Shown piece by piece: positions 1 through 8,872 of a stretch of DNA of 64,000 nucleotides. Position 1 is the stretch's first letter, and the number at the start of each line of letters is the position of its first letter. The position numbers were made by a program, and so were the translations under genes. The notes under the pieces are model-generated. The model did not search any database. It saw nothing but the letters and a program-made list of their open reading frames with translations, and was not told the DNA's origin. Origin of the DNA: Rachycentron canadum (Eukaryota; Chordata; Actinopteri; Carangiformes; Rachycentridae); NCBI GenBank assembly GCA_038496675.1, contig CM076648.1:13396560-13460559 (forward strand), written 5' to 3'.

Positions 1-832
1 TATATCTTTAGCTAACTTGTGTCAGAGCTGCAGACAAATGAGTCTTGGACATTAAAAATATGGTAACTGGGCGTTTTCCAAGGCCTTCACATGTGTCTGT
101 GAGCCTCTGTCTATGTGGAGCAGAGAGATTGGCTGGGACAGTGGTTATACTCCTAGGAATGCATTCCAGAGCTTTTGCATCATGTGAAACTCAGCTTTTG
201 CTGCCCTTTTGTCACCATTTAGCTGTGCTGCCAGCAGGATAAACAAACAAGATTGGGTTTCATTCTCTTGTAACTGATAACTGGGGAACAGAAACATTAT
301 ATAAAAGAGTTTATCTACGTTAAATAAATATTTTTTTAAGAATCAGGAATGCTTAATTTGTCATTAACAGAGGGTTAATGACTACTTCATACACAGTTGT
401 AATGAATATGTCAAATATCTGACACATAAACACTGTGACTAGACATTTGCATCAAACATAAAAATTGTGTAAACACTGTAAAGAAAGACTGCTATGATGT
501 ATATCACCCAATAAGCTTTCTTTGTGCAGCCATTGTGTAGTGCTAACAGCTCTTGTAACAGGAGAGGGCGCTCTCTCATCAATAATACTGGCTGTCAGCT
601 TTTAATGCCATAATTCTTGGGTAATAAATGAGTTTAGTGAAAGATTCTTACATGGTAAAAACACAAGAAAAGGGAAAAGAAAAAAGAAAACAAAAGAAGG
701 AAATTCCATCTAAACTATCAAAACTATTGGGATGTATAACATCCAGCAGAGAGCATATACAAATATATACAAACCCTACCCAACTTTAAGATATGTTATG
801 TTCAATAAAAAGATATAATGAAAGAAAATATC
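1..832. other. non-coding stretch, nothing recognised
   Basis: AT-rich sequence without a convincing exon on either strand. Short open frames here lack splice context or any recognisable protein. It may be far upstream flank of the basp1-like gene. Confidence 0.5.
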
Positions 833-856
833 ATATATATATATATATATATATAT
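833..856. repeat. (TA)n microsatellite, left part
   Basis: An uninterrupted AT dinucleotide run ends abruptly at 856, where the adapter-like sequence begins. A matching AT run resumes after the gap at about 1256. The natural locus is probably one TA microsatellite that the assembler failed to cross. Confidence 0.85.
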
Positions 857-914
857 GCTGAGTCGAGAACGTCTCTGTGAGCCAAGGAGTTGCTCTGGGT
901 AGACGGAGTCTGCG
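857..914. other. probable library adapter sequence left of the gap
   Basis: These 58 bases sit between a TA microsatellite and an N run and are far less AT-rich than their surroundings. Bases 876-892 read TGTGAGCCAAGGAGTTG, which I recall as part of MGI/BGI adapters. Bases 857-875 match the reverse complement of a primer I recall from stLFR (co-barcoded) libraries. I read this as synthetic sequence built into the assembly, not fish DNA. The match is from memory and was not searched. Confidence 0.8.
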
Positions 915-1239
915 NNNNNNNNNNNNNNNNNNNNNNNNNNNNNNNNNNNNNNNNNNNNNNNNNNNNNNNNNNNNNNNNNNNNNNNNNNNNNNNNNNNNNN
1001 NNNNNNNNNNNNNNNNNNNNNNNNNNNNNNNNNNNNNNNNNNNNNNNNNNNNNNNNNNNNNNNNNNNNNNNNNNNNNNNNNNNNNNNNNNNNNNNNNNNN
1101 NNNNNNNNNNNNNNNNNNNNNNNNNNNNNNNNNNNNNNNNNNNNNNNNNNNNNNNNNNNNNNNNNNNNNNNNNNNNNNNNNNNNNNNNNNNNNNNNNNNN
1201 NNNNNNNNNNNNNNNNNNNNNNNNNNNNNNNNNNNNNNN
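915..1239. other. assembly gap (325 N)
   Basis: A run of 325 N. The length may be estimated or arbitrary. Any translation spanning it has no meaning. Confidence 0.99.
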
Positions 1240-1255
1240 AGATGTGTATAAGAGA
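1240..1255. other. Tn5 mosaic-end remnant right of the gap
   Basis: AGATGTGTATAAGAGA equals the first 16 bases of the 19-base Tn5 mosaic end used in tagmentation libraries. The sequence then passes directly into a TA repeat. Together with the adapter block on the left side of the gap, this marks contamination of the gap edges. Confidence 0.85.
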
Positions 1256-1273
1256 TATATATATATATATATA
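1256..1273. repeat. (TA)n microsatellite, right part
   Basis: A short TA run directly after the mosaic-end remnant, the likely continuation of the run that ends at 856. Confidence 0.8.
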
Positions 1274-2205
1274 AAATGTAACAACAATATATTTGTTACA
1301 TGCACTGTGACAAACTTCTTGCTTCAGTGCCACCAGAATATGTACATATGAATAAAGCAGAAAACACAAAACCTGTCTAGCTGCTTTTCGGGGCTATTTG
1401 TGATGAAATACCAGGTTGGTGGGTTTTGAGTGATGTAATCAGATCGTCAGTCCACTTGCTGTAGCATTTTTAATGACTTTCTTTCAGTTTCACTCTGAAA
1501 AAGAATGACAAACGTGTTTGTGTGAACTGTCCAGGAAACACCCAGTCTTGCCTTTCTTTTCACAAACAACTGCAAACAAGTGGATTGCTACTGAAAAAGA
1601 TATGGGACTTTCTGGTGATAAAGAAAATCATACTCTAGGAGTTTAAATGAAATCTTAGAAGGTGAGTCAATGTGCCATCACCTCATACGCCTTAAGTAAA
1701 AAGGTCAAATGTCCTCATTTGTATAACCCACCTATATTGGATGAATATATATTTTATGGTCATCAATATTTTTCAGATTCTCTGTAGTGTGCCAGTGTCA
1801 TGTTGCTTGGGACAAACTGTTGGAGGGTAAATTATTGAATTTAATTAAATCTCACCCACTCTAACCTTGTCTCACAAAAACATGGAAGACAAATAAGACA
1901 AAAGTGCAGTAGTGCATCACAATAATAGACAATGACCTTGGACCTCTTTGCATTATAAGAGTGGTATAACCTGACAACAATTTAAAGCCAGGAATGGCCT
2001 CAGACATCCTGCTCCTTTACATGTGTATAATATCACAATATTAAGATGACTTATTCAGAAGTCAACAGTGAAAACTGATGTCCCTTAACAGTTTCCCACA
2101 GCTTGAAAATAAATCATGTAGATTCAATTTGACCCTTTCAAAACTAATAAAATAGTTTTGTGCTCTTAGGAATTAGGACATTACTTAGATACAACAGAAG
2201 AAAAT
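1274..2205. other. non-coding stretch, nothing recognised
   Basis: AT-rich single-copy-looking sequence. No exon with good splice signals or a known protein was seen in either direction. Confidence 0.5.
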
Positions 2206-2240
2206 ACCCCTCTGGAAATTACTGTAATTTCCAGAGGGGT
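2206..2240. repeat. perfect 17-bp inverted repeat with 1-nt loop
   Basis: The left arm 2206-2222 (ACCCCTCTGGAAATTAC) is the exact reverse complement of 2224-2240, with a single T between them. It is essentially a 35-bp palindrome, upstream of the candidate basp1 promoter. It might be a template-switch foldback or a hairpin. No function can be read from it. Confidence 0.95.
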
Positions 2241-2254
2241 TAGTGTGTGAGGGA

Positions 2255-2284
2255 GTGTGTGTGTGTGTGTGTGTGTGCGTGTGT
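2255..2284. repeat. (GT)n microsatellite
   Basis: About 15 GT units with one GC interruption, directly after the palindrome. Confidence 0.95.
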
Positions 2285-2398
2285 AAATGTGTGTGATGCT
2301 CGAGTGATTTCACTGACATAACACCCCCATGCATAATTTATAGCCTATTAAAGTTATACTCCTGCAGGGGGACCCCTAACGTGAGTTTCTACAGCAAT

Positions 2399-2429
2399 CC
2401 TTTTTTTTTTTTTTTTTTTTTTCTTTTTT
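2399..2429. repeat. poly(T) tract
   Basis: A near-pure T run, interrupted by a C near its end. Such tracts are prone to length error. Confidence 0.9.
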
Positions 2430-2689
2430 GGCAAGCGAGGGCATCAGGAGTAAGGGTCATTTTATAGTGAAATAATTGCCAGTCCGCTCATGACCACACT
2501 AAAGCCCCCCAGATGTACTTACAGAGACAGAGACATGTTCTCTGGGGCGAGTGTGTGCGGCAGAGGAGGGGTTAAAGATTTGGGAGGGTATAGTTTGCAG
2601 ACGGAGCAGTAGTGGGGTAGGCTGAATTGTGATAGCGACAGATGTCTAGAAAACTGCGAGGGGCACTCCTCACTTTCAACACAGTCCCA

Positions 2690-2809
2690 GACTGCACCTC
2701 GGAGAGCAGGGGCGGAATCTGCAGCTGTCACTCCCAAGGTTCACCTCCATTATCACATCCAGCCGGAGCCTGGTGAAGAAGCCCGACTGATCACTCTCCA
2801 GAAATACAG
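2690..2809 (+). other. basp1: candidate 5' untranslated exon of basp1-like gene
   Basis: The coding exon starts with a good splice acceptor (TTTCCAG ending at 5311) just 8 bases before its ATG, so an upstream non-coding exon is expected. The relatively GC-rich block here ends in ATACAG followed by GTCAGA, a usable but weak donor at 2810. The left edge is a guess. RNA reads spanning 2809 to 5312 would confirm it. Other donors in 2.5-3.7 kb are possible. Confidence 0.3.
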
Positions 2810-2831
2810 GTCAGAGCATTGATTCCTTTCC

Positions 2832-2927
2832 TTTTTTTTTTTTTTTTTTAATATAAATTGGGTTATTATTTTTAAGTTGAAAGAAAGAAAGAAAAAGAAA
2901 GAAAGAAAGAAAAAAGAAAGAAAGAAG
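2832..2927. repeat. poly(T) tract and GAAA-rich low-complexity block
   Basis: A T run (about 2832-2849) is followed by repeated GAAA/AAAGA units (about 2878-2927). It is purely low complexity. The minus-strand frame rich in F and S here is an artefact. Confidence 0.9.
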
Positions 2928-4564
2928 TGAGTAAGAGAAAAAGATGCCTTTGAGCTCCAGCTCACCTATTGTTCTCACTCTCTTTCCCTTTCTCCTACTA
3001 TGTAAATGTGTAGCTACAGTTGAAGGCTGACATGATACAGACAGGACTCCTTATTTCTCTTTTCTCTGCCCTCGGATTAGATGTAGCCCGGTGCTTCTTC
3101 TGGGGAGACCAGTCGATTCAAACGAATCTGGGATAAAAGAAAGCGCAAAAACAAAGTTATGAAGTTGTGCCACTGTGTAGATTATTCGGGTATTAACAGT
3201 TTGTTGCGGTACAAATTTGGTTTTCTTTCACGTGTGCGGGTGAATAGCTGCGACATTTTCAAATGCTCGTGAACAAAAAGGGCAGAGCAACTGAGGAAGG
3301 CAGCGGTGGGTGGGTGGGTTGAAATGGGGGATGGAGACCCCTCAACAGCATTTATCACTCAAATGCTCATGGCCGGTGCATAATGCAATTAGCCTGTGTG
3401 GTAGCCCATAGTCTGCTATGGTACAGCTTGGCGTCAGTAGAATAATATAGGCCGACACATGACTTTTGTCAGTCAGAAGCTGCTGGTGAAGAATCACCAT
3501 CCTTTGTTACCGGCTGGCACATGCTGCCGTGCCTCTGCGCGTCCCCTTCATCTGCCTAACGTGGACGCACAGCTTTGTGTCTGCTGTAGATTTGACTTGG
3601 GCGGTTTTGTCGAAAATTGTCTCCAAATTGCCAGTGCCAATTCACAGCGAGCGAATCGCAAAAATGGGAGGTTTACGTCAGGCGTCAAACTGTAAAAATT
3701 GCTTTGTCTGATTTGGAGGCCGGAGGCATCAGGTCGGGTTTGGCCCAAAAAAAAAACAAAAAAAAAACGGCAAATATGAAATCACCCAGATAATAATTTA
3801 AAATAACAAAAACAAACAAACAAACAAACAAACAAAAAAAAACTTAATATGATTGGTAGGAAGTATAAAAAAGCAGAAATGGACTGAAAGAGCGGACGTG
3901 ATTAGTCGACTTCAAAGATGTTTCAGTGCAATGGCTGCGCTCTGTCCAGCCCAACGTGTGGCGCAGCCTGTCCTGATCGCTCCGTTGCAGCACTATGGAC
4001 AGTTCCCAGGTTGTTCACACCTGTGCCCACGTGCTGCCCCGCAGGGCAACTACCATCCTGGCGACATTTTGGACAACAAAGACTAAAACAAACCACACAG
4101 GGCAATATTTGAATTAGAGCAGCATCTGTCAAACCAAACCCAGTGGACTGTGACATTTACGACTCATACGATACAAAGATATAATCTATCATCTGTGCCT
4201 CTCTTTTGCATCATATTCAAACGGGCTGGTTTGTTCTGGGTCGGCTGAGACAATCAGTGAGATAAAGTTCAACTTCCAGTTCTCTATTCTGTCACCGATG
4301 GGAAGTTGCATTCTGTGGCAATCACGGGGCCTTCCTCCTCCAGCCTGTGTGACATTGACACAATGTAGTAGTACACATTTGCTCCATTCACAGAATTTGT
4401 TATTAAACATTTAACGTGAGTGTAGGTTCAGGCTCTGGATTGTCTTTATGTGTCTTGTGAGACTCGATACAGTGGCCTACCTACTTTGTGGCTTGACACA
4501 CTCAGACAGAAATTGTTGTACATCTACATCATAGATGTTCAACTCAGAGTTGCGTGTTCATTTG
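2928..4564. other. intron or upstream non-coding sequence of basp1-like gene
   Basis: No coding exon seen. It includes an A-rich tract with CAAA units (about 3747-3842). A stretch at 3386-3425 resembles 4700-4742 and may be an old duplicated element. The several open frames of 60-80 codons have no splice or homology support. Confidence 0.5.
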
Positions 4565-4617
4565 GCCCCAAGCCTGACCAGACATTCCTTTGAGGAATGT
4601 CTGGTCAGGCTTGGGGC
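4565..4617. repeat. perfect 25-bp inverted repeat with 3-nt loop
   Basis: Arm 4565-4589 (starts GCCCCAAGCCTGACC) pairs without mismatch with 4593-4617, leaving the loop TTG. The length and perfection suggest a recent foldback duplication, a hairpin-forming element or an assembly artefact. It could be transcribed as a stem-loop within the presumed basp1 intron, but nothing shows that it is a microRNA. Confidence 0.95.
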
Positions 4618-4752
4618 TGTCTGATCTCAATGAGGTTCCCATGAATTTACATTGGTTTTTCGCCAAATTGCCGAACTGTGTTGCAGCTAATCACCTGCAC
4701 ATGTAATTAGCCTGTGTCGGAGCCTCTATAGTCTATATAGTTACGTAAACCA

Positions 4753-4806
4753 GATTATCAAGAACTTGATTATCAAGAACTGTGTTCTTGCTAACTGTGT
4801 TCTCCG
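4753..4806. repeat. two adjoining 15-bp tandem duplications
   Basis: GATTATCAAGAACT recurs at a 15-base period (4753 and 4768). Then AACTGTGTTCT recurs at a 15-base period (4778 and 4793). Both look like small slippage duplications in intronic sequence. Confidence 0.8.
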
Positions 4807-4988
4807 TTTTTTTTTTTCTGACAAAAAAAGCCCTCGAACTTGAATCCCTGCTGCACTTATTTTGTACTTCCTATTTCAACCAGAAGCTAGCAACTGTGTG
4901 GATGAGACAATAGTGAGAGATTTTTACTACCAAAAATATACCAAAATGAACATGCACATGTGTAAATTGAGAGTATTACCCTCAAGCA

Positions 4989-5120
4989 TGGGTGGCATAG
5001 TGTTATATGTAGCAGTTAGCACTGTTGCTGGGTTTGGAGCCAGCCAGTTGGGGTCTTTTAATGAGGAGTTTGCATGTTTTCCTTGCGGCATGGGTTTTGT
5101 CCCACAGCCCAGAGACACAC
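4989..5120 (+). repeat. decayed teleost dispersed repeat (GGTGGCAYAGTG type)
   Basis: The segment runs GGTGGCATAGTG ... AGTTAGCACTGTTGC ... GGAGTTTGCATGTTTTCC ... CCCACAGCCCAGAGACA. I recognise this order of motifs as a very common teleost dispersed repeat, here with many substitutions. It gives rise to the meaningless open frame across 4862-5167. I cannot give a family name with certainty. Confidence 0.75.
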
Positions 5121-5319
5121 TGGTCAGGAATGAAAGGAATGAATGTGTTTGTCTGACTATGTCTTAAAGATATATTGCATTTTTCTTGACATTACATTAT
5201 TTCTTGAACAATGTTTAAACATTTTAAAACAGTAATGATTTATGTGACAGGCCAAGATAAACAATGTTTTATTTCTTATATTATATGACACCTTCACCCA
5301 TTTATTTCCAGGAAACATC

Positions 5320-7227
5320 ATGGGAGGCAAACTCAGCAGGAAGAGGAAGGGATATGATGTGAGTGACCCCAAAGAGACGAAGGGTGAGACTGCAGCAACA
5401 GCTGCTGGTGCAGAGGAGACTGCTAAAGTGGAGGATGGAGCACAGCCCACAGGAGCTCAGTTGACAGCTGAGGCTGACAATGTAGCAAAGGAAACTGCAG
5501 GGTCAGCTGTGGCAGCAGTAACTAAAGCTGCTGAAGCTCTAGAGGAGCCCAAAGCTCCACCTCCAGAAGAACCAGCTGCTGCAGCTCCAGAGGAGGCTGC
5601 TCCAGTACAGGAACCAGTCCCAGCAGCAGAGGAAGCATCTCCCGTTGCAAAAGAACCAGCTGAAGCTGCAGAAGAAACAGCTCCAGTAGCAGAAGAAGCA
5701 GCTTCAGCAGCTGAGGAAGCATCTTCAGTAGTGGAAGAAGACACTAAAGCAGCACAGGAAACAGCTCCAGTAGCAGAAGAAGCAGCTGCAGCAGCTGAGG
5801 AAGCAGCTTCAGTATTGGAAGAAGAAGCTAAAGCAGCACAGGAAACAGCTCCAGTAGCAGAAGAAGCAGCTGCTGCAGCCGAGGAAGCAGTTCCAGTTGC
5901 AAAAGAACCAGCTGCAGCACCAGAGCAACCAACTCCAGTAGTTGAAGAACCAGTTGTAGTGACCAAGGAATCTGCTCCAGCAGAAAACGAACCAACTGCA
6001 GTAGTTGAAGAACCAGTTGCAGTAGCAGAGGAATCTGCTCCAGCAGCAGAGGAGTCCGTTCCAGTAGCACAGGAAGAAGTCCCAGCAGAGGTCCCAGAGG
6101 CAGCAGCAGAGGAACTATGTGCTTCAGCATCAGAAGAAACTGTGCAAAGCGAGGTTGAGCCTGAGCCTAAAACTGTGTCCGAAGAGCTACCTGGAGAAGA
6201 ACCTACTGCAGCTGTTGAATCTGTACCAGAGCCAGAGGTCGTTCCAACCATCACAAAGGAAGCACCTGAAGACCAAGAGCCAGAGCCCCTCCTGGAGACT
6301 GTCACAAAGCCTGAAGCATCTGTGGAGGAGACAGAGGTGCCTGGTGCTGTCCCTGAACCTGAGCCAGTGGCTGAACCAGCTGTACAGGCAGTGTTGGAGC
6401 AAGCCCCAGAACCAGAGAAAAGAGAAGAAGAACCAGAACCAGAACCTGAACAAGTACCAGAGCTAGAGAAGAAACCAGAATCAGTTTTAGCTGAAGCACC
6501 TGAGCCAGAACCTGAACCAGAGTTAGCCCCAGAGCCAGAGCCAGAGCAGTCACCAGAGCCAGAACCAGAGAAAGTACAAGAGCCAGATCCCAAGCAAGAG
6601 GTAGATGCAGGGGAACCAGCAGCAGAGGAACAAGTAGAAGAAGTTGAACCAGAACCAGTTGTAGCCACATCTGACGTTCCTGAACCTGAGGCTGTGGAAG
6701 CTGAAGCACCTGAGGTCTTGGAGATTGCAACAGTGGAAATCCCCAGTGAGCATCAGCCAGAACAGGAGGAATCTGTTGCTACAGAAGCCCCCAACATCGA
6801 GACAGCAGCTGAGCCAGTAGCAGCAGAACCAGTCCCTGAGATTGTCATATCGGAGTCGGTATCGGCCAGCGAAATTACTGCTGAGTCTGATGTGGCAGCT
6901 GAATCCTCTGTGGAAGAGGTGCCTGGCCCAGTACCTGAGGTCGAAAGCAAGATGGCGAACGGAGATGTAGAGAGCCCTTCTGTTACAAAGGATGTGGTGG
7001 AAGTAGCTGCACTTCCAGCTGTGAATGGAGAGTGCACAGAATCTACTGCCACACACACACAGGAATGTGTTAACGGTCGTGAAATGCCAGAGGAAACGCC
7101 GATCAAGGAGCAGAGTGACTTTGAACTGAAAAAGGATGTGAACCTGAGTGGGGATGCTCAGGAGGTTCCCGATGCAGTCTCTGACATGGTGGAAGGTCTC
7201 AGCACTGAGGTCACCCAGGCAGTCTGA
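5320..7227 (+). CDS. basp1: BASP1-like brain acid-soluble protein, enlarged (635 aa)
   Basis: The N-terminus MGGKLSRKRKGYDVSD closely matches the BASP1 (NAP-22/CAP-23) start. Gly2 is the N-myristoylation site, and the following basic stretch is the membrane- and calmodulin-binding effector segment. BASP1 sits on the inner face of the plasma membrane in growth cones, affects PIP2 and actin, and can act as a nuclear co-repressor. The start is fixed by that motif, a good Kozak context (A at -3, G at +4) and a splice acceptor 8 bases upstream. The rest is disordered and rich in A, E, P and V: residues about 60-260 carry AEEAA/VAEE repeats, about 270-450 PEPEPE runs, and the last 110 residues are less repetitive. 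Human BASP1 is about 227 aa, so this is nearly threefold longer. Only the N-terminus is diagnostic, so a basp1 paralogue is possible. The coding part is one exon, as in mammals. Confidence 0.85.
   Translation: MGGKLSRKRKGYDVSDPKETKGETAATAAGAEETAKVEDGAQPTGAQLTAEADNVAKETAGSAVAAVTKAAEALEEPKAPPPEEPAAAAPEEAAPVQEPVPAAEEASPVAKEPAEAAEETAPVAEEAASAAEEASSVVEEDTKAAQETAPVAEEAAAAAEEAASVLEEEAKAAQETAPVAEEAAAAAEEAVPVAKEPAAAPEQPTPVVEEPVVVTKESAPAENEPTAVVEEPVAVAEESAPAAEESVPVAQEEVPAEVPEAAAEELCASASEETVQSEVEPEPKTVSEELPGEEPTAAVESVPEPEVVPTITKEAPEDQEPEPLLETVTKPEASVEETEVPGAVPEPEPVAEPAVQAVLEQAPEPEKREEEPEPEPEQVPELEKKPESVLAEAPEPEPEPELAPEPEPEQSPEPEPEKVQEPDPKQEVDAGEPAAEEQVEEVEPEPVVATSDVPEPEAVEAEAPEVLEIATVEIPSEHQPEQEESVATEAPNIETAAEPVAAEPVPEIVISESVSASEITAESDVAAESSVEEVPGPVPEVESKMANGDVESPSVTKDVVEVAALPAVNGECTESTATHTQECVNGREMPEETPIKEQSDFELKKDVNLSGDAQEVPDAVSDMVEGLSTEVTQAV
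5660..5911 (+). repeat. three tandem copies of an 84-bp (28-codon) coding repeat
   Basis: The string GAAACAGCTCCAGTAGCAGA starts at 5674, 5758 and 5842, exactly 84 bases apart. Copies two and three are nearly identical across AAAGCAGCACAGG as well. The period is a multiple of three, so the copies keep the frame and encode repeated ETAPVAEEAA blocks. Recent in-frame unit duplication explains part of the protein's length. Copy number may vary between individuals, or may be miscounted in assembly. Confidence 0.9.
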
Positions 7228-7585
7228 AAAGAAGCCATCTTTCAAATCAACGTGAATTCAGTTCAATCCTCAGATGGTGCGAGGAAGCCATCAAGGTATC
7301 ACAAACACAGCTAGGCTTTCTGAAATGCTGCAATCACTGCGATGTCTCTAGTGGTAACTCAGGCAAAAGAATGTTTTCTTCTGAGTAACCAAAAATGAAA
7401 TGCAACCATTTGAAGGTAGAAAGAGAGACAGAAAGAGACAAAGAAAGGGACAGAGAGAGAGAGCATGTGAAATGGAAGAAGAGAAGAGGGAGGCGAGTTT
7501 AAAATCTGAGGGGGGGGGTACAGACAGACAGTGAAACTTGACAGCATAGAAAAATTACTGGACAGTAAATATGATATTAATGAAA

Positions 7586-7591
7586 AATAAA
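7586..7591 (+). terminator. polyadenylation signal AATAAA, basp1 candidate 1
   Basis: The first AATAAA after the stop codon, about 360 bases downstream. Two more follow at 7770-7775 and 7795-7800. Which is used cannot be told from the sequence. Confidence 0.4.
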
Positions 7592-7769
7592 TTTGTCTTT
7601 GTGTGTGAACCTGATGAATATTACTAAGTGGTTTATTGGAACAGCGTTCATCATTAGTATATTATCTGATTTAGAATTTCATATATCCTTTCTATTACTA
7701 TATGCAGAGACGTGACCTAAATGTTTTGGCCTTTTATAAAAATGGAACCTGTGAGGACTGTTAATTTTA

Positions 7770-7800
7770 AATAAATTGATTGTTCGGAATAGAGAATAAA
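7770..7800 (+). terminator. polyadenylation signals AATAAA, basp1 candidates 2 and 3
   Basis: AATAAA at 7770-7775 and 7795-7800, 25 bases apart. The pair is followed by a T/G-containing stretch, compatible with a distal poly(A) site. Confidence 0.4.
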
Positions 7801-8800
7801 AACAGATTGTTATAGCCTACAGTGATCTGCTTCTCTTTTCATGAATTCTCAGTATCAAGTGTGTCATAATTGTCAGAGGCGCTGGGTTACTATAAGATTT
7901 ATTGTACCTCGCTCTAAGCTTTGCATAAGACTTTTCCGATTAATGAATCAGTGAATGAACCTTTTCAAAATCACACCGACCACAAGACTTGCAGTTTTGT
8001 TGCTATGTAGTTGTGAGAGAAGCCAGAGCAACATGAGCACATCGAGACTCTGTTAATTTCAAACTTCATGTTGACATCCACTGTCACAACTGCTCATATC
8101 TGCTCTAGCGGGTCAGAGTTTGGCTGATTATTCACATCTACAAAGAACGATGTCCTTTGGGTCACTGGCCAGATTCCAAATGCTTTGGTAGGTGGAACTG
8201 CTATTGTATGTAGACTGCAAGTCATAGCCTGTCATGACTGGGCAAAGAAAAGGAGAAATCAGTCCATTTTCTGATGTAATCTTCCTCTTTCTCTCACATC
8301 ACCATGCCTATTGCTTAGACTCTGTGCCATATAACAGCACCCCTTGCCAACATTTCACAGATCTATACTGTTAAGGGGAAGTAAAGGGGGGGAGGGGCAG
8401 GAATGCTTACATTAGGCAAAGAAAAAGAAGAGGGGGTAGGGGAGGGATGGTCCGGGATGAAGGGAAATGCTATAATGCTGCACAGAGGAAACGGAGATGT
8501 CAAAGATACTCTCTCTTCTGGCAACAGGGTATTTTGAGGCTATTTCACAGATTGAAATTATACAAACATTGGGGATTAGGAGAGCTAGATGGTAGTTGGC
8601 AGGGATAAATATGTTTTGACACCTACCTGATGCCTTCTTGTAAAATGTTGCCACGCCTGCTGCTCACAATAATGTCAGAGACTACAGGGTCTTTGTCATG
8701 CAGGTGCTAATGTACACACGTTAACGGGTGGGAGTAAAATTACACTCACGCTTTCTGTGCAACTGTGTATGCACATATATGGACATTGGGGAGGTGTGTG

Positions 8801-8872
8801 TGAGTGAGTGAGTGAGTGAGTGAGTGAGTGAGTGAGTGAGTGAGTGAGTGAGTGAGTGAGTGAGTGAGTGAG
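8801..8872. repeat. (TGAG)18 tetranucleotide microsatellite
   Basis: Eighteen perfect TGAG units, preceded by a short GT run. The minus-strand open frames reading SLTHSLTH are translations of this array and not genes. Confidence 0.97.

Larger units (their letters stand above)
7228..7800 (+). other. basp1: likely 3' untranslated region of basp1-like gene
   Basis: The sequence directly after the TGA at 7225-7227 is AT-rich, with purine-rich (GA)n stretches around 7420-7460 and three AATAAA signals downstream. Its extent is inferred from the signals only. Confidence 0.5.

Noticed and set aside
776..1369. Several open frames across the N gap
   Set aside because: They exist only because N has no stop codons. 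The flanks are microsatellite and adapter.
4565..4617. Calling the perfect hairpin a microRNA gene
   Set aside because: Loop of only 3 nt, perfect pairing, no known mature sequence recognised and no expression data. Kept as an inverted repeat only.
4862..5167. 101-codon open frame just upstream of the basp1-like coding exon
   Set aside because: It overlaps a decayed dispersed repeat, has no recognisable domain and ends before the true splice acceptor.
5457..6668. 403-codon minus-strand open frame rich in Ser, Gly and Ala
   Set aside because: It is the antisense shadow of the repetitive basp1-like coding exon. Its SGSGSG pattern is the reverse of the Glu-Pro codons, and it has no independent splice or promoter support.
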